Assembly (NCBI GenBank): GCA_036925085.1
Contig: JAUPFP010000204.1
Span: 17,509-81,508 of the forward strand
Direction of reading: 5' to 3'
Source of the DNA: Brachycybe producta
Lineage: Eukaryota > Arthropoda > Diplopoda > Playtdesmida > Andrognathidae
DNA: 64,000 nucleotides
Shown here: in pieces, positions 54,199-64,000 of the stretch
Numbering within the stretch: position 1 is the stretch's first letter
Layout: every line of letters begins with the position of its first letter
Position numbers and translations under genes: made by a program
Notes under the pieces: generated by a model
Databases searched by the model: none
What the model was told of the DNA's origin: nothing
What the model saw: only the letters and a program-made list of their open reading frames with translations

Positions 54199-57100
54199 AA
54201 AGTAAGTCCCCAAAGGGGAATTTCCTTTTCCTGCCCTTTGGCAGTATTACTTTATTGCTGTTGGGTGTGTCAAGCGGTCATTGACCGCTTGAACACGTGG
54301 TTTTGGTGGAGGCATCACCGTAACAATTTTGACGGTGATGCTACCGCCGATGGGGCCGTGCATAACACGGTGTTTTACCGTCAGAACACCGTGGGACTTG
54401 GTGGAGACCAAGTTCTACGGAGTTTGGACGGTGAAAAGGTGTTTTTGCACGGTTCTGTCCGTGAAACCACCGTGGAAAATGGTTTCGACCGTGATCCACG
54501 GTGTTCGAACGGACGGAAAGTGGTTTTGCACGGTAGTGTTCCGTGTAAACCACGCCCCAAGCAACCTGAATTATCGGTGCCAGGTTTGGACGGTCCAAAC
54601 ACCTGTTTGGCCGATTCCGACCGTGCAATTCCCGTGAAGGACGGTTCTTACCGTGGGTCACGGGATATGGACGGTGGAAACGGGATTTCTTACGGTAATT
54701 TACCGTGGAAATCACCGCCCAAGTTACCGAACATAAAATTACGGAATTTGGACCGACCAAAAATGTTTTTGGCCGGTTCCGACCGTGCAATTACCGTTGG
54801 GGACGGCTTTGGCCGTGTACCACGGTGCCTGCCCGGCCGGAAAACATTTTTTCGCGGTTTTGGTCCGTGGAAAATGTTTCCTACCGTAGTAGGTCAAATA
54901 CTTACCGTGTTTTTTGATCTTTTTCAGGTAGCCACGGAGGAGAAGGACGAAACTGGCGGGGGTGGCAGCGGTTTCTCCTCCCTCAGCTCTTTGCATCCGG
55001 GTGATGCGGAGCTGTTGGAGTCGGATGCCGCTTGCTCCCCGGACTCTTTGGGTCGGGCCATAGCTGACTTGGCCGACGGCGGACCTTTGGGTCTGCTATT
55101 GGCTGATGATGCTGTGGTGACCCAGCCGTCCCCTCGGACCCCTCTATACTATGGGTCTGTTTGGGGACGGTTGACACCGCCTCCCACCGTGGGTTCTCCG
55201 AGGGCGACCATTAAGTTGGGAGCCATGGAGATCCCGGCGGTTGGTGAGCCGGTGCGGGCCAGCACGCCCGTCGAAGAGGTGGCCACCGGTTTGGCAGCTA
55301 CCTCTTTGACGAAGTGTGATCCTCCGGCGGACCAAGGCCGGCTAGAATTGGCTAGCCTGGCTGAGGGAAGCAGGGATGCCTCCTTGGGAGGAACCCTGGT
55401 CATTGACACGGAGGCGGAGATGGACACCATGGAAGATGATGTGGTGCCCGTCTCCAGGCGGTGGCGAGGCCAACGGATCCTCTCTTCAGAAGACTCTTCG
55501 GAGTCTGAAGGGAGGGGATCAGGCTCCCTGGGTAAACGGTCTGTGACCGGATCCCAGGAGGGTACTCCAGCCCGGAAGGGCAGTCCAATTCCGGTCGACC
55601 CTGTTGGGGAGACGGAAGCGGCCTGTCTGGAAAGGCAGGATGAAGCCGCGCAGTACCAATCGGCGTCAGGTGGTTTCCTGGCGTCGGATGGGAAACGCTA
55701 CTTCGTTGGGGAGTACCCTACCCAGCAGTTCCGTAAGGACGGTTCTAAATCCAAAAAGAAGTCCGGAGCTGCTCGGTACACCGCCAGGATGAAAGCCCTG
55801 GCGAAGAGGGAGGCACAGTTGGAGCGGACGAAGGCTGCCTTGGCAAAGTTTACGCCGGCAGTGGGTCTTCTCCCTGTGTCGCCAGCTCATCCTGAGGGAG
55901 CTGCGGGTGCTGCCTGGCCTGTTGGTCAGCCTCCGGTTTCGGGACCAACCGAAGCGGAGGCTGGCTGTTCAAGCTGGCAGTCTGCAACTCCCAAGAGGGA
56001 CCGAAGAGCGGAAAAGAAGGCCAATCAGCCCTCTCCTCCCGCTCCGAGGAAGAGCACTCGTGCCAGTGGTGGTGGTGGTCAGGGACAGAAACGTCCCCGC
56101 CCCTTCACCCCACCTTTGGCCAGTAATCCGGTGGGAAAGAAGGCTAAGACCTCTCGTGGAGGTCCGGCCGGCTTTCCCAAAGGAAAGTGGAGCCAGGAGG
56201 ACCGCTTGCGGTACCACCAGGCACAAGCGGCCAGATGTGCTGCCCTTGTCCTGCGGGACAAGAAGGCTGCACGCCGTCGGGAGTTTGAGCTCCAGGCCTC
56301 TCAGTTTCCGCCCCTGCGGGATGCTGATGCCAGGAACCCGCTCAGTACAGGGGAACCTCCCGTCGGAGTTGGTGCCACTCCTATTCCGAGTGCCACCACG
56401 GCTGCTGGCCAACAGCGTATCGCCCAGAGGGGGGTGATACAAGCTGCCAAGGCACCTCACCAGGGTGCGGCAGTTAAACCTGTTGGTGGCAAGGGTCAGC
56501 CGACCCTTGCCCCGGAGAAGAGAGATCTTCCCCGGGATGGAAAGGGACGCTTCGTGGCGACACGAGCGTCCTCGACCGTCAGTTCGGCTACGGGAGCTAG
56601 TTCAAAGACTAGTACAGCTTCGGCTAGAAAGTCTGCGACTAGTAAGTCCGGTCAATCGAAGGGGGCTAACCACCCTCCTAAGACTGACCGGCCCGGTAAG
56701 TCTGCGAGCCATGGTGCGTCCAGCTCGCAGCACGGTGAACCTTCTTCTCATGATAAGAAGAAAAAGAAAAAGAAGAAAAAGAAGGGCAAGAAGGCCCATC
56801 ATGAGAAGAAGGGAGGTCCGAAGACTTCCACCCGTGGGTCCCAGGGGACTGGTGGTGGTGGAAGTATCGGGACCGAGGAGGAGGAGTCCCGACACGGTGC
56901 GGCCGTGTCGGCCGGGAGCCAACCGCACCATACCCGTCATAGCACGACGGCGCGGATGGATGATCGGTCAATGCGAGACGTTGTTCTCGGTATACCGTCA
57001 TCCTCCCCGAAGGTGGTGGCGGTACCGAACTTATCAGTTCGGTCGGTGGGAACTATCCACCGGGTCAGCTCACCGTTACCTAGCGGTGGGGGCAGCCCGG

Positions 57101-57867
57101 CGGGGAAAAGTAACGTTCCCGCCAAACGTGGTCCCGTGCCTTCCGTAGGAAGGACACCCTTCTCTCCGGGTCCCGATGATGGGGTCTTTGCGGCCCTAGG
57201 ACCGGAAGAAAGAGCCAAGTCTCCTGAGCCTGAGGGCGAGGGTCGACGCTTTGGTGCGGAGCCTCCGTATTCAGAAGGAGAGGTCTTTCTGAATAACCGG
57301 CTTGGTCTGTGGCAGGACCAGCCGGGAATGGAGGGGTACCAATACCACGGATACTATCGTCTGGGAGAGCCACTCCCAGTTCCGTGGACGCCGTCGTTGC
57401 CGTCATTTGCCATGCGTTATGTGCTGGCATTTGGCAGTACGGACTATCCGGTGTTGCTGGTCGTCAACCCGGTAAGGAGATGCTTTGCTGTTCTAGACGT
57501 GGTGGGGACAGGAGCTGGGCTCGTACGTATAGCCCAGCTCGCGGCCCCATACGTCCAGCGTCTCCTTGGCTGCGACTTGGAAGGAATGGTGGGAGAATTT
57601 GTCACCCACCCTCTACGAGGTAGCGTGTCCGATCCCGCGGCCGCCCTCGTAGACCTTCTAACAAGTCGGACTCTCCGTCAGAGTCCGCAACTTGACACTC
57701 TTGCCGTTGAAGCGTTTCGGCAGCAAGAGGTGTTAAGACTCAGGGGGACTGATTTCGATGTCGGTCTCGGGTGGAGGAACACCCGGATGTGTTCGTGGTG
57801 GATACGTCGGTGGATGTCGGAGTGGATGGTGGCTCCGATGAATCCACCACCGAAGAAATCAGTTTGA
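54181..57867 (+). CDS. Element B ORF3: large conserved protein of unknown function
   Basis: Open for 1228 codons, but the listed start is TTG and the first in-frame ATG (54667) lies in the putative intron. Similarity to element A ORF3 begins right after the acceptor at 54928, giving about 980 coding residues. Order: acidic/serine segment (SSLHPGDAELLES, then a VWGR motif); a Ser-rich region with YFVGEYPTQQFRKDG; a basic coiled-coil-like stretch (KALAKREAQLERTKAALAKF); a disordered Lys/Ser/Pro-rich region with a long Lys run near residue 860; the SMRDV motif; and the C-terminal domain, residues 1037-1228, strongly conserved with A. Conserved landmarks are LNNRLGLWQDQPGMEG, RLLGCDL, VDLLTSRTL and GWRNT. 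No recognisable enzyme motif, signal peptide or zinc finger was found in the conserved part. It ends 63 bases before the polypurine tract. Confidence 0.85.
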   Translation: MDATKNKVSPQRGISFSCPLAVLLYCCWVCQAVIDRLNTWFWWRHHRNNFDGDATADGAVHNTVFYRQNTVGLGGDQVLRSLDGEKVFLHGSVRETTVENGFDRDPRCSNGRKVVLHGSVPCKPRPKQPELSVPGLDGPNTCLADSDRAIPVKDGSYRGSRDMDGGNGISYGNLPWKSPPKLPNIKLRNLDRPKMFLAGSDRAITVGDGFGRVPRCLPGRKTFFRGFGPWKMFPTVVGQILTVFFDLFQVATEEKDETGGGGSGFSSLSSLHPGDAELLESDAACSPDSLGRAIADLADGGPLGLLLADDAVVTQPSPRTPLYYGSVWGRLTPPPTVGSPRATIKLGAMEIPAVGEPVRASTPVEEVATGLAATSLTKCDPPADQGRLELASLAEGSRDASLGGTLVIDTEAEMDTMEDDVVPVSRRWRGQRILSSEDSSESEGRGSGSLGKRSVTGSQEGTPARKGSPIPVDPVGETEAACLERQDEAAQYQSASGGFLASDGKRYFVGEYPTQQFRKDGSKSKKKSGAARYTARMKALAKREAQLERTKAALAKFTPAVGLLPVSPAHPEGAAGAAWPVGQPPVSGPTEAEAGCSSWQSATPKRDRRAEKKANQPSPPAPRKSTRASGGGGQGQKRPRPFTPPLASNPVGKKAKTSRGGPAGFPKGKWSQEDRLRYHQAQAARCAALVLRDKKAARRREFELQASQFPPLRDADARNPLSTGEPPVGVGATPIPSATTAAGQQRIAQRGVIQAAKAPHQGAAVKPVGGKGQPTLAPEKRDLPRDGKGRFVATRASSTVSSATGASSKTSTASARKSATSKSGQSKGANHPPKTDRPGKSASHGASSSQHGEPSSHDKKKKKKKKKKGKKAHHEKKGGPKTSTRGSQGTGGGGSIGTEEEESRHGAAVSAGSQPHHTRHSTTARMDDRSMRDVVLGIPSSSPKVVAVPNLSVRSVGTIHRVSSPLPSGGGSPAGKSNVPAKRGPVPSVGRTPFSPGPDDGVFAALGPEERAKSPEPEGEGRRFGAEPPYSEGEVFLNNRLGLWQDQPGMEGYQYHGYYRLGEPLPVPWTPSLPSFAMRYVLAFGSTDYPVLLVVNPVRRCFAVLDVVGTGAGLVRIAQLAAPYVQRLLGCDLEGMVGEFVTHPLRGSVSDPAAALVDLLTSRTLRQSPQLDTLAVEAFRQQEVLRLRGTDFDVGLGWRNTRMCSWWIRRWMSEWMVAPMNPPPKKSV
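54202..54927 (+). other. Putative intron upstream of ORF3 in element B
   Basis: AAA|GTAAGT at 54202-54207 and a long pyrimidine tract ending TTTTTCAG at 54927. Here donor and acceptor are both phase 0, so splicing would keep the frame. The inside is rich in ACGGT/ACCGT dyads, with a repeat (TTTGGCCG, TTCCGACCGTGCAATT) at about 54606 and 54768. Donor context is conserved in element A (5293-5298). Confidence 0.5.
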
Positions 57868-57930
57868 AACTGAGTGGGGGTCATGGGCGCAATCCTTGCT
57901 GGCTCAGCCGACCTGATCCCGGGGCGGATC

Positions 57931-57947
57931 AGGGAAGTTGAGAGGAT
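57931..57947 (+). promoter_or_regulatory. Polypurine tract of element B
   Basis: AGGGAAGTTGAGAGGAT directly before the 3' LTR, identical over 17 bases to that of element A although the adjoining LTRs are diverged. Confidence 0.85.
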
Positions 57948-58780
57948 TGTGACGACCCAGTTCTGCTCCTTTTTGGTGCAGAACTAAATCCCATGTCGTC
58001 TGCTAGGCACTTGCTAAATTGAGTGCCAGGCAGACGACAAAATGGCCAGCAAGGGTCCCTGTCCTCCCCCAGGTGGAGCAGCCTGGGGGTGTATATAATG
58101 GCGGCGGCCATTGTATACTGGACAGTGGAAATGAAACCCTTATGCAGAGTGCATGTGCTTGTTGCTTCTTCAATCAGCAGGTGGCCAAGATGGCCACCAT
58201 TCATCTCTTTTGTTTGCCTTTGTGATAGAGGTTAATTACCTCCTCTCCTGGCTGGAATTAGCCAGGAGATTCATCTTTAATTGCATCTCTTTGTTGGCTC
58301 TCTGCTGGTACAATTACCAGCAGATATTGCCTGTTTACAGTGAGTGTTTTTATTGTTTATTCTGGTGAATAAATATCTTGTTATTTTCACTCTCTCCAAC
58401 CACTGTGTCCGTGTCATATTATTTCTTTAATATTACTGGGGAAGTTACCGTGGGGAAGGTGGGGGTTCCGGTGTGGGGAAGCGCCGTCACCATCACCGTC
58501 CTGTTCCGCCATGTTTTCCAGCATGTCGGCCGGTGCTTCGCGCGCGGTTCCGCGGTAGGATCCATCGGGGATCTACCGTGGGTTCCTCGTCTTGTTCGGC
58601 GGTCTTTCGTCCGTCGACATGCGGCGAGGGAGACGACCTCCGTCCGGCGCTACCCGTGGACACGGACGGGTACAAGAGGAGGGCTGGCCAGCGCTTCGAC
58701 CCATCCCAAGGAGGTCAAGCGACGGTAAGTTGTTTCAGAATTTGCCGTAGGTATTGTAGCGACCAAGTCGGGTCGTTACA
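57948..58780 (+). repeat. Element B 3' LTR
   Basis: 833 bp, two differences from the 5' LTR (58619 and 58703). TATATAA at 58092-58098 and AATAAA at 58368-58373 are repeated here; the latter is the expected polyadenylation signal of the element RNA. Confidence 0.97.
58368..58373 (+). terminator. Polyadenylation signal AATAAA in element B 3' LTR
   Basis: Consensus signal about 275 bases downstream of the TATA box copy; expected to define the 3' end of element B transcripts. Confidence 0.7.
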
Positions 58781-58784
58781 ACTT
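58781..58784. repeat. Target-site duplication of element B, right copy
   Basis: ACTT directly after the 3' LTR, matching 46658-46661. Confidence 0.75.
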
Positions 58785-58881
58785 CAACTTCAAATTCATC
58801 TTCAACTTCAACTTCATCTTCAACTTTAACTTCAACTTCAACTTCAAATTCAACTTCAACTTCAACTTCAAATTCAACTTC
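58781..58881. repeat. (CTTCAA)n satellite, short piece right of element B
   Basis: About 100 bases of ordinary CTTCAA units continuing the array after the insertion. Confidence 0.95.
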
Positions 58882-59060
58882 GATTAGGATTAGGATTTGG
58901 ATTAGGATTAGGATAAGGATTAGGATTGGACTTCAGACTTCAGGACTTAGGATGGGGATTAGGGTTGGGATTAGATTCGGAATTCAGACTTCAGATTGGG
59001 CTTAGATTCGGATTAGGGTTAGGACTTAGGATTGGGACTTAGGATTAGGACTTCAGACTT
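58882..59060. repeat. TTAGGA/TTAGGG telomere-like repeat patch
   Basis: About 180 bases dominated by GATTAG units (TTAGGA in another phase), with GATTTG, GATAAG and GATTGG variants and a few TTAGGG units, mixed with ACTTCAGACTTCAG pieces. It is G-rich on the + strand, in sharp contrast to its surroundings. Too degenerate to be a functional telomere end. Confidence 0.8.
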
Positions 59061-62000
59061 CAATTTCAAGACTTACATAAACTTCAATTCAAACTTAACT
59101 TCAACTTCAAATTCAATTTCAAATTTAATTTTAACTTCAACTTCAATTTCAACTTTAACTTCAACTTCAACTTCAACTTCAACTTCAATTTCAATTCAAA
59201 TTCAATTTCAACTTCAACTTCAACTTCAACTTCAACTTCAATTTCAAACTTAAGCATAAACTTCAATTTCAAACTTAACTTCAACTTCAAATTCAATTTC
59301 AAATTCAATTTCAACATTAACTTCAATTTCAACTTTAAGATCAACTTCAATTTCAACTTCAACTTCAATTTCAACTTCAACTTCAATTTCAACTTCAACT
59401 TCAATTTCAAACTTAAAAATAAACTTTCAATTTCAAACTTAACTTCAACTTCAAATTCAATTTCAAATTCAATTTTAACTTCAACTTCAATTTCAACTTT
59501 AACTTCAACTTCAACTTCAACTTCAACTTCAATTTCAATTTCAAATTCATTTTCAACTTCAACTTCAACTTCAACTTCAACTTCAACTTCAAATTCAACT
59601 TCAACTTCAAATTCAACTTCAACTTCAACTTCAACTTCAACTTCAACTTCAACTTTAACTTCAACATCAACTTCAACTTCAAATTCAACTTTAACTTCAA
59701 CTTCAACTTCAACTTCAAATTCAACTTCAACTTCAACTTCATATTCTACTTCAACATCAACTTCAATTTCAACTTCAACTTTAACTTCAACTTTAACTTC
59801 AACTTCAACTTCGAATTCAACTTCAAATTCAACTTTAACTTCAACTTCAACTTCAACTTCAACTTCAACTTCAACTTCAACTTCAAATTCAACTTCAACT
59901 TCAACTTCATATTCTACTTCAACATCAACTTCAATTTCAACTTCAACTTTAACTTCAACTTTAACTTCAACTTCAACTTCGAATTCAACTTCAAATTCAA
60001 CTTTAACTTCATCTTCAACTTCAACTTCAACTTCAAATTCAACTTCAACTTCAACTTCATATTCTACTTCAACATCAACTTCAATTTCAATTTCAACTTT
60101 AACTTCAACTTTAACTCAACTTCAACTTCGAATTCAACTTCAAATTCAACTTTAACTTCAACTTCAACTTCAACTTCAAAATTCAACTTCAAATTCAACT
60201 TCAACTTCAACTTCATATTCTATTTCAACATCAACTTCAATTTCAACTTCAACTTTAACTTCAACTTTAACTTCAACTTCAACTTCGAATTCAACTTCAA
60301 ATTCAACTTTAACTTCAACTTCAACTTCAATTCCAACTTCATTTTCAACTTTAACTTCACCTTCAACTTCAACTTCAACTTCAACTTCAACTTTAACTTC
60401 AACTTCAAATTTATCTTCAACTTCAACTTCATCTTCAACTTTAACTTCAACTTCAACTTCAAATTCAACTTCAACTTCAACTTCAAATTCAACTTCAACT
60501 TCACCTTTCAACTTCAACTTCAGACTTCAACTTCAACTTCAACTTCAACTTCAACTTCAAGATTCAACTTCAACTTCAACTTCAAATTCAACTTCAACTT
60601 CAACTTAGTACTTAAACTTAAACTTCAATTTCAGAACTTAACTTCAACTTTCAACTTCTACTTCAATTACAATTTCAAATTCAATTTCAACTTCAACTTC
60701 AATTTCAACTTTAACTTCAACTTCAATTTCAACTTCAACTTCAATTTCAACTTCAACTTCAACTTCATTTTCAACTTTAAGTTCAACTTCAATTTCAATT
60801 TCAACTTCAACTTCAATTCAAATTCAATTTCAACTTCAAACTTCAATTTCAACTTTAACTTCAACTTCAGACTTCAGATTTCAACTTAAGACTTCATTTT
60901 CAACTTCAACTTCAATTTCAACTTCAACTTCAACTTCAGACTTCAATTCCAACTTCATTTTCAACGTTAACTTCAGCCTTCAACTTTAAACTTCAACTTC
61001 AACTTCAACTTCAACTTCAACTTTCAAATTCAACTTCAACTTCAACTCATCTTCAACTTTAACTTCAACTTCAACTTCAACTTCAACTTCAACTTCAACT
61101 TCACTTCAACTTCAACTTTCAACTTCAACTTCAACTTCAACTTCAACTTCAACTTATCAACTTCAACTTCAACTTCAACTTCATACTTCAACTTCAACTT
61201 CAACTTCAACTTCAACTTTCAACTTCAACTTCAACTTCACTTCAACTTCAACTTCAACTTCAACTTCAACTTCACCTTCAACTTCAACTTCAACTTCAAC
61301 TTCAACTTCAACTTCAACTTCAACTTCAAATTCAACTTCAACTTCAACTTCAACTTTAACTTAAACTTAAACTTCAATTTCAAACTTAAACTTCAACTTC
61401 AACTTCAATTTCAATTTCAAATTAAATTTCAACTTCAACTTCAATTTCAACTTTAACTTCAAACTTCAATTTCAACTTCAACTTCAATTTCAACTTCAAC
61501 TTCAACTTCATTTTCAACTTTAAGTTCAACTTCAATTTCAACTTCAACTTCAATTTCAACTTCAATTTCAACTTTAACTTCAACTTCAATTTCAACTTCA
61601 ACTTCAATTTCAAACTTAAACATAAACTTCAATTTCAAACTTAACTTCAACTTCAACTTCAATTTCAACTTTAACTTCAACTTCAACTTCAACTTCAATT
61701 TCAATTTCAAATTCAATTTCAACTTCAACTTCAACTTCAACTTCAACTTCAACTTCAACTTCAACTTCAATTTCAAACTTAAACATAAACTTCAATTTCA
61801 AACTTAACTTCAACTTCAAATTCAATTTCAAATTCAATTTCAACATTAACTTCAATTTCAACTTTAAGATCAACTTCAATTTCAACTTCAACTTCAATTT
61901 CAACTTCAACTTCAATTTCAACTTCAACTTCAATTTCAAACTTAAACATAAACTTTCAATTTCAAACTTAACTTCAACTTCAAATTCAATTTCAAATTCA

Positions 62001-64000
62001 ACTTCAAATTCAACTTCAACTTCAACTTCAAATTCAACTTCAACTTCACCTTCAACTTCAATTCAACTTCAACTTCAACTTCATTTTCAACTTTAAGTTC
62101 AACTTCAATTTCAACTTCAACTTCAATTTCAACTTCAATTTCAACTTTAACTTCAACTTCAATTTCAACTTCAACTTCAATTTCAAACTTAAACATAAAC
62201 TTCAATTTCAAACTTAACTTCAACTTCAAATTCAATTTCAAATTTAATTTTAACTTCAACTTCAATTTCAACTTTAACTTCAACTTCAACTTCAACTTCA
62301 ATTTCAATTTCAAATTCAATTTCAACTTCAACTTCAACTTCAACTTCAACTTCAATTTCAAACTTAAGCATAAACTTCAATTTCAAAACTTAACTTCAAC
62401 TTCAAATTCAATTTCAAATTCAATTTCAACATTAACTTCAATTTCAACTTTAAGATCAACTTCAATTTCAACTTCAACTTCAATTTCAACTTCAACTTCA
62501 ATTTCAACTTCAACTTCAATTCAAACTTAAACATAAACTTCAATTTCAAACTTAACTTCAACTTCAAATTCAATTTCAAATTCAATTTTAACTTCAACTT
62601 CAATTTCAAACTTTAACTTCAACTTCAACTTCAACTTCAACTTCAATTTCAATTTCAAATTCATTTTCAACTTCAACTTCAACTTCAACTTCAACTTCAA
62701 CTTCAACTTCAACTTCAACTTCAAATTCAACTTCAACTTCAACTTCAACTTCAACTTCAACTTCAACTTTAACTTCAACATCAACTTCAACTTCAAATTC
62801 AACTTCAACTTCAACTTCAACTTCAACTTCAAATTCAACTTCAACTTCAACTTCATATTCTACTTCAACATCAACTTCAATTTCAACTTCAACTTTAACT
62901 TCAACTTTAACTTCAACTTCAACTTCGAATTCAACTTCAAATTCAACTTTAACTTCAACTTCAACTTCAACTTCAACTTCAACTTCAACTTCAACTTCAA
63001 ATTCAACTTCAACTTCAACTTCATATTCTACTTCAACATCAACTTCAATTTCAACTTCAACTTTAACTTCAACTTTAACTTCAACTTCAACTTCGAATTC
63101 AACTTCAAATTCAACTTTAACTTCAACTTCAACTTCAACTTCAACTTCAAATTCAACTTCAACTTCAACTTCATATTCTACTTCAACATCAACTTTCAAT
63201 TTCAATTTCAACTTTAACTTCAACTTTAACTTCAACTTTAACTTCAACTTCAACTTCGAATTCAACTTCAAATTCAACTTTAACTTCAACTTCAACTTCA
63301 ACTTCAACTTCAAATTCAACTTCAAATTCAACTTCAACTTCAACTTCATATTCTATTTCAACATCAACTTCAATTTCAACTTCAACTTTAACTTCAACTT
63401 TAACTTCAACTTCAACTTCGAATTCAACTTCAAATTCAACTTTAACTTCAACTTCAACTTCAATTCCAACTTCATTTTCAACTTTAACTTCACCTTCAAC
63501 TTCAACTTCAACTTCAACTTCAACTTTAACTTCAACTTCAAATTCATCTTCAACTTCAACTTCATCTTCAACTTTAACTTCAACTTCAACTTCAAATTCA
63601 ACTTCAACTTCAACTTCAAATTCAACTTCAACTTCACCTTCAACTTCAACTTCAACTTCAACTTCAACTTCAACTTCAACTTCAAATTCAACTTCAACTT
63701 CAACTTCAAATTCAACTTCAACTTCAACTTTAACTTAAACTTAAACTTCAATTTCAAACTTAACTTCAACTTCAACTTCTACTTCAATTTCAATTTCAAA
63801 TTCAATTTCAACTTCAACTTCAATTTCAACTTTAACTTCAACTTCAATTTCAACTTCAACTTCAATTTCAACTTCAACTTCAACTTCATTTTCAACTTTA
63901 AGTTCAACTTCAATTTCAATTTCAACTTCAACTTCAATTTTCAAATTCAATTTCAACTTCAACTTCAACTTCAATTTCAACTTTAACTTCAACTTCAACT
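59061..64000. repeat. (CTTCAA)n satellite, right segment
   Basis: The hexamer array continues to the window edge. Block order from 59.08 kb resembles the higher-order unit in the main array. Between about 60.49 and 61.38 kb and at scattered points after it, one- to three-base insertions and deletions break the six-base phase much more often than elsewhere. No gene is visible. Confidence 0.96.

Larger units (their letters stand above)
46662..58780 (+). mobile_element. Element B: Ty3/gypsy LTR retrotransposon with truncated pol
   Basis: A plus-strand element of 12.12 kb with 833-bp LTRs (TG...CA), tRNA-Ala-like primer site, hairpin leader, gag, pol, ORF3 and a polypurine tract identical to that of element A. 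RT and integrase core are very similar to A, but LTRs, leader and ORF3 middle are diverged, so the two belong to sister families. The LTRs differ by eye at only two sites (47333/58619 and 47417/58703, both G to A in a CpG), so insertion is very recent. Pol stops after the integrase core, so this copy probably cannot integrate by itself; it may have moved with help from a complete relative or been damaged afterwards. Confidence 0.96.

Noticed and set aside
821..58780. Host genes, tRNA or rRNA genes
   Set aside because: Everything outside the satellite is accounted for by the two retrotransposons; the only tRNA-like match is the primer binding site.
58882..59060. Functional telomere or chromosome end
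   Set aside because: The patch is about 180 bp, degenerate, mostly TTAGGA rather than TTAGGG, and flanked by satellite on both sides.

Overview
The window is eukaryotic repeat DNA with no host gene. About 39.2 kb is a degenerate hexanucleotide satellite, (CTTCAA)n, with almost no G on the + strand. It is interrupted by two full-length LTR retrotransposons of the Ty3/gypsy class. Coding capacity, spliced-looking 3' ORF, polyadenylation signals, and a primer site matching tRNA-Ala fit an animal genome, but nothing here identifies the species.

Layout: 1-820 satellite; 821-13451 element A (minus strand, 12.63 kb, 794-bp LTRs); 13452-46661 satellite (33.2 kb, with higher-order repeats and a 2-kb domain at about 27.34-29.4 kb made of the 12-mer CAACTTGAACTT); 46662-58780 element B (plus strand, 12.12 kb, 833-bp LTRs); 58781-64000 satellite again, including a short TTAGGA-type telomere-like patch at 58882-59060 and an irregular stretch near 60.5-61.4 kb. 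Both insertions are flanked by the 4-bp duplication ACTT, and in each element the two LTRs differ at only a few positions, so both are recent.

The two elements are related but clearly different families with the same plan: LTR, tRNA-Ala primer site, leader with a row of short hairpins, gag (with one CCHC zinc knuckle), pol in the -1 frame (protease, reverse transcriptase, RNase H, integrase), then a large third ORF of unknown function ending about 60-80 bp before an identical polypurine tract and the 3' LTR. Element A has an intact protease-RT-RNaseH-integrase frame. Element B has lost the integrase C-terminal part but keeps gag, ORF3 and near-identical LTRs.

Most interesting: (1) ORF3, conserved between both elements and not recognisable as an envelope; (2) a gag-pol frameshift signal (GTTAAAC, 5-nt spacer, hairpin with compensatory changes and the gag stop in its loop); (3) two copies inside pol of the 11-nt core of the polypurine tract, with identical codons in both elements, suggesting internal plus-strand primers; (4) repeated hairpins in the gag leader; (5) conserved splice-site-like sequences around ORF3; (6) a hairpin loop that is inverted between the two LTRs of element A.
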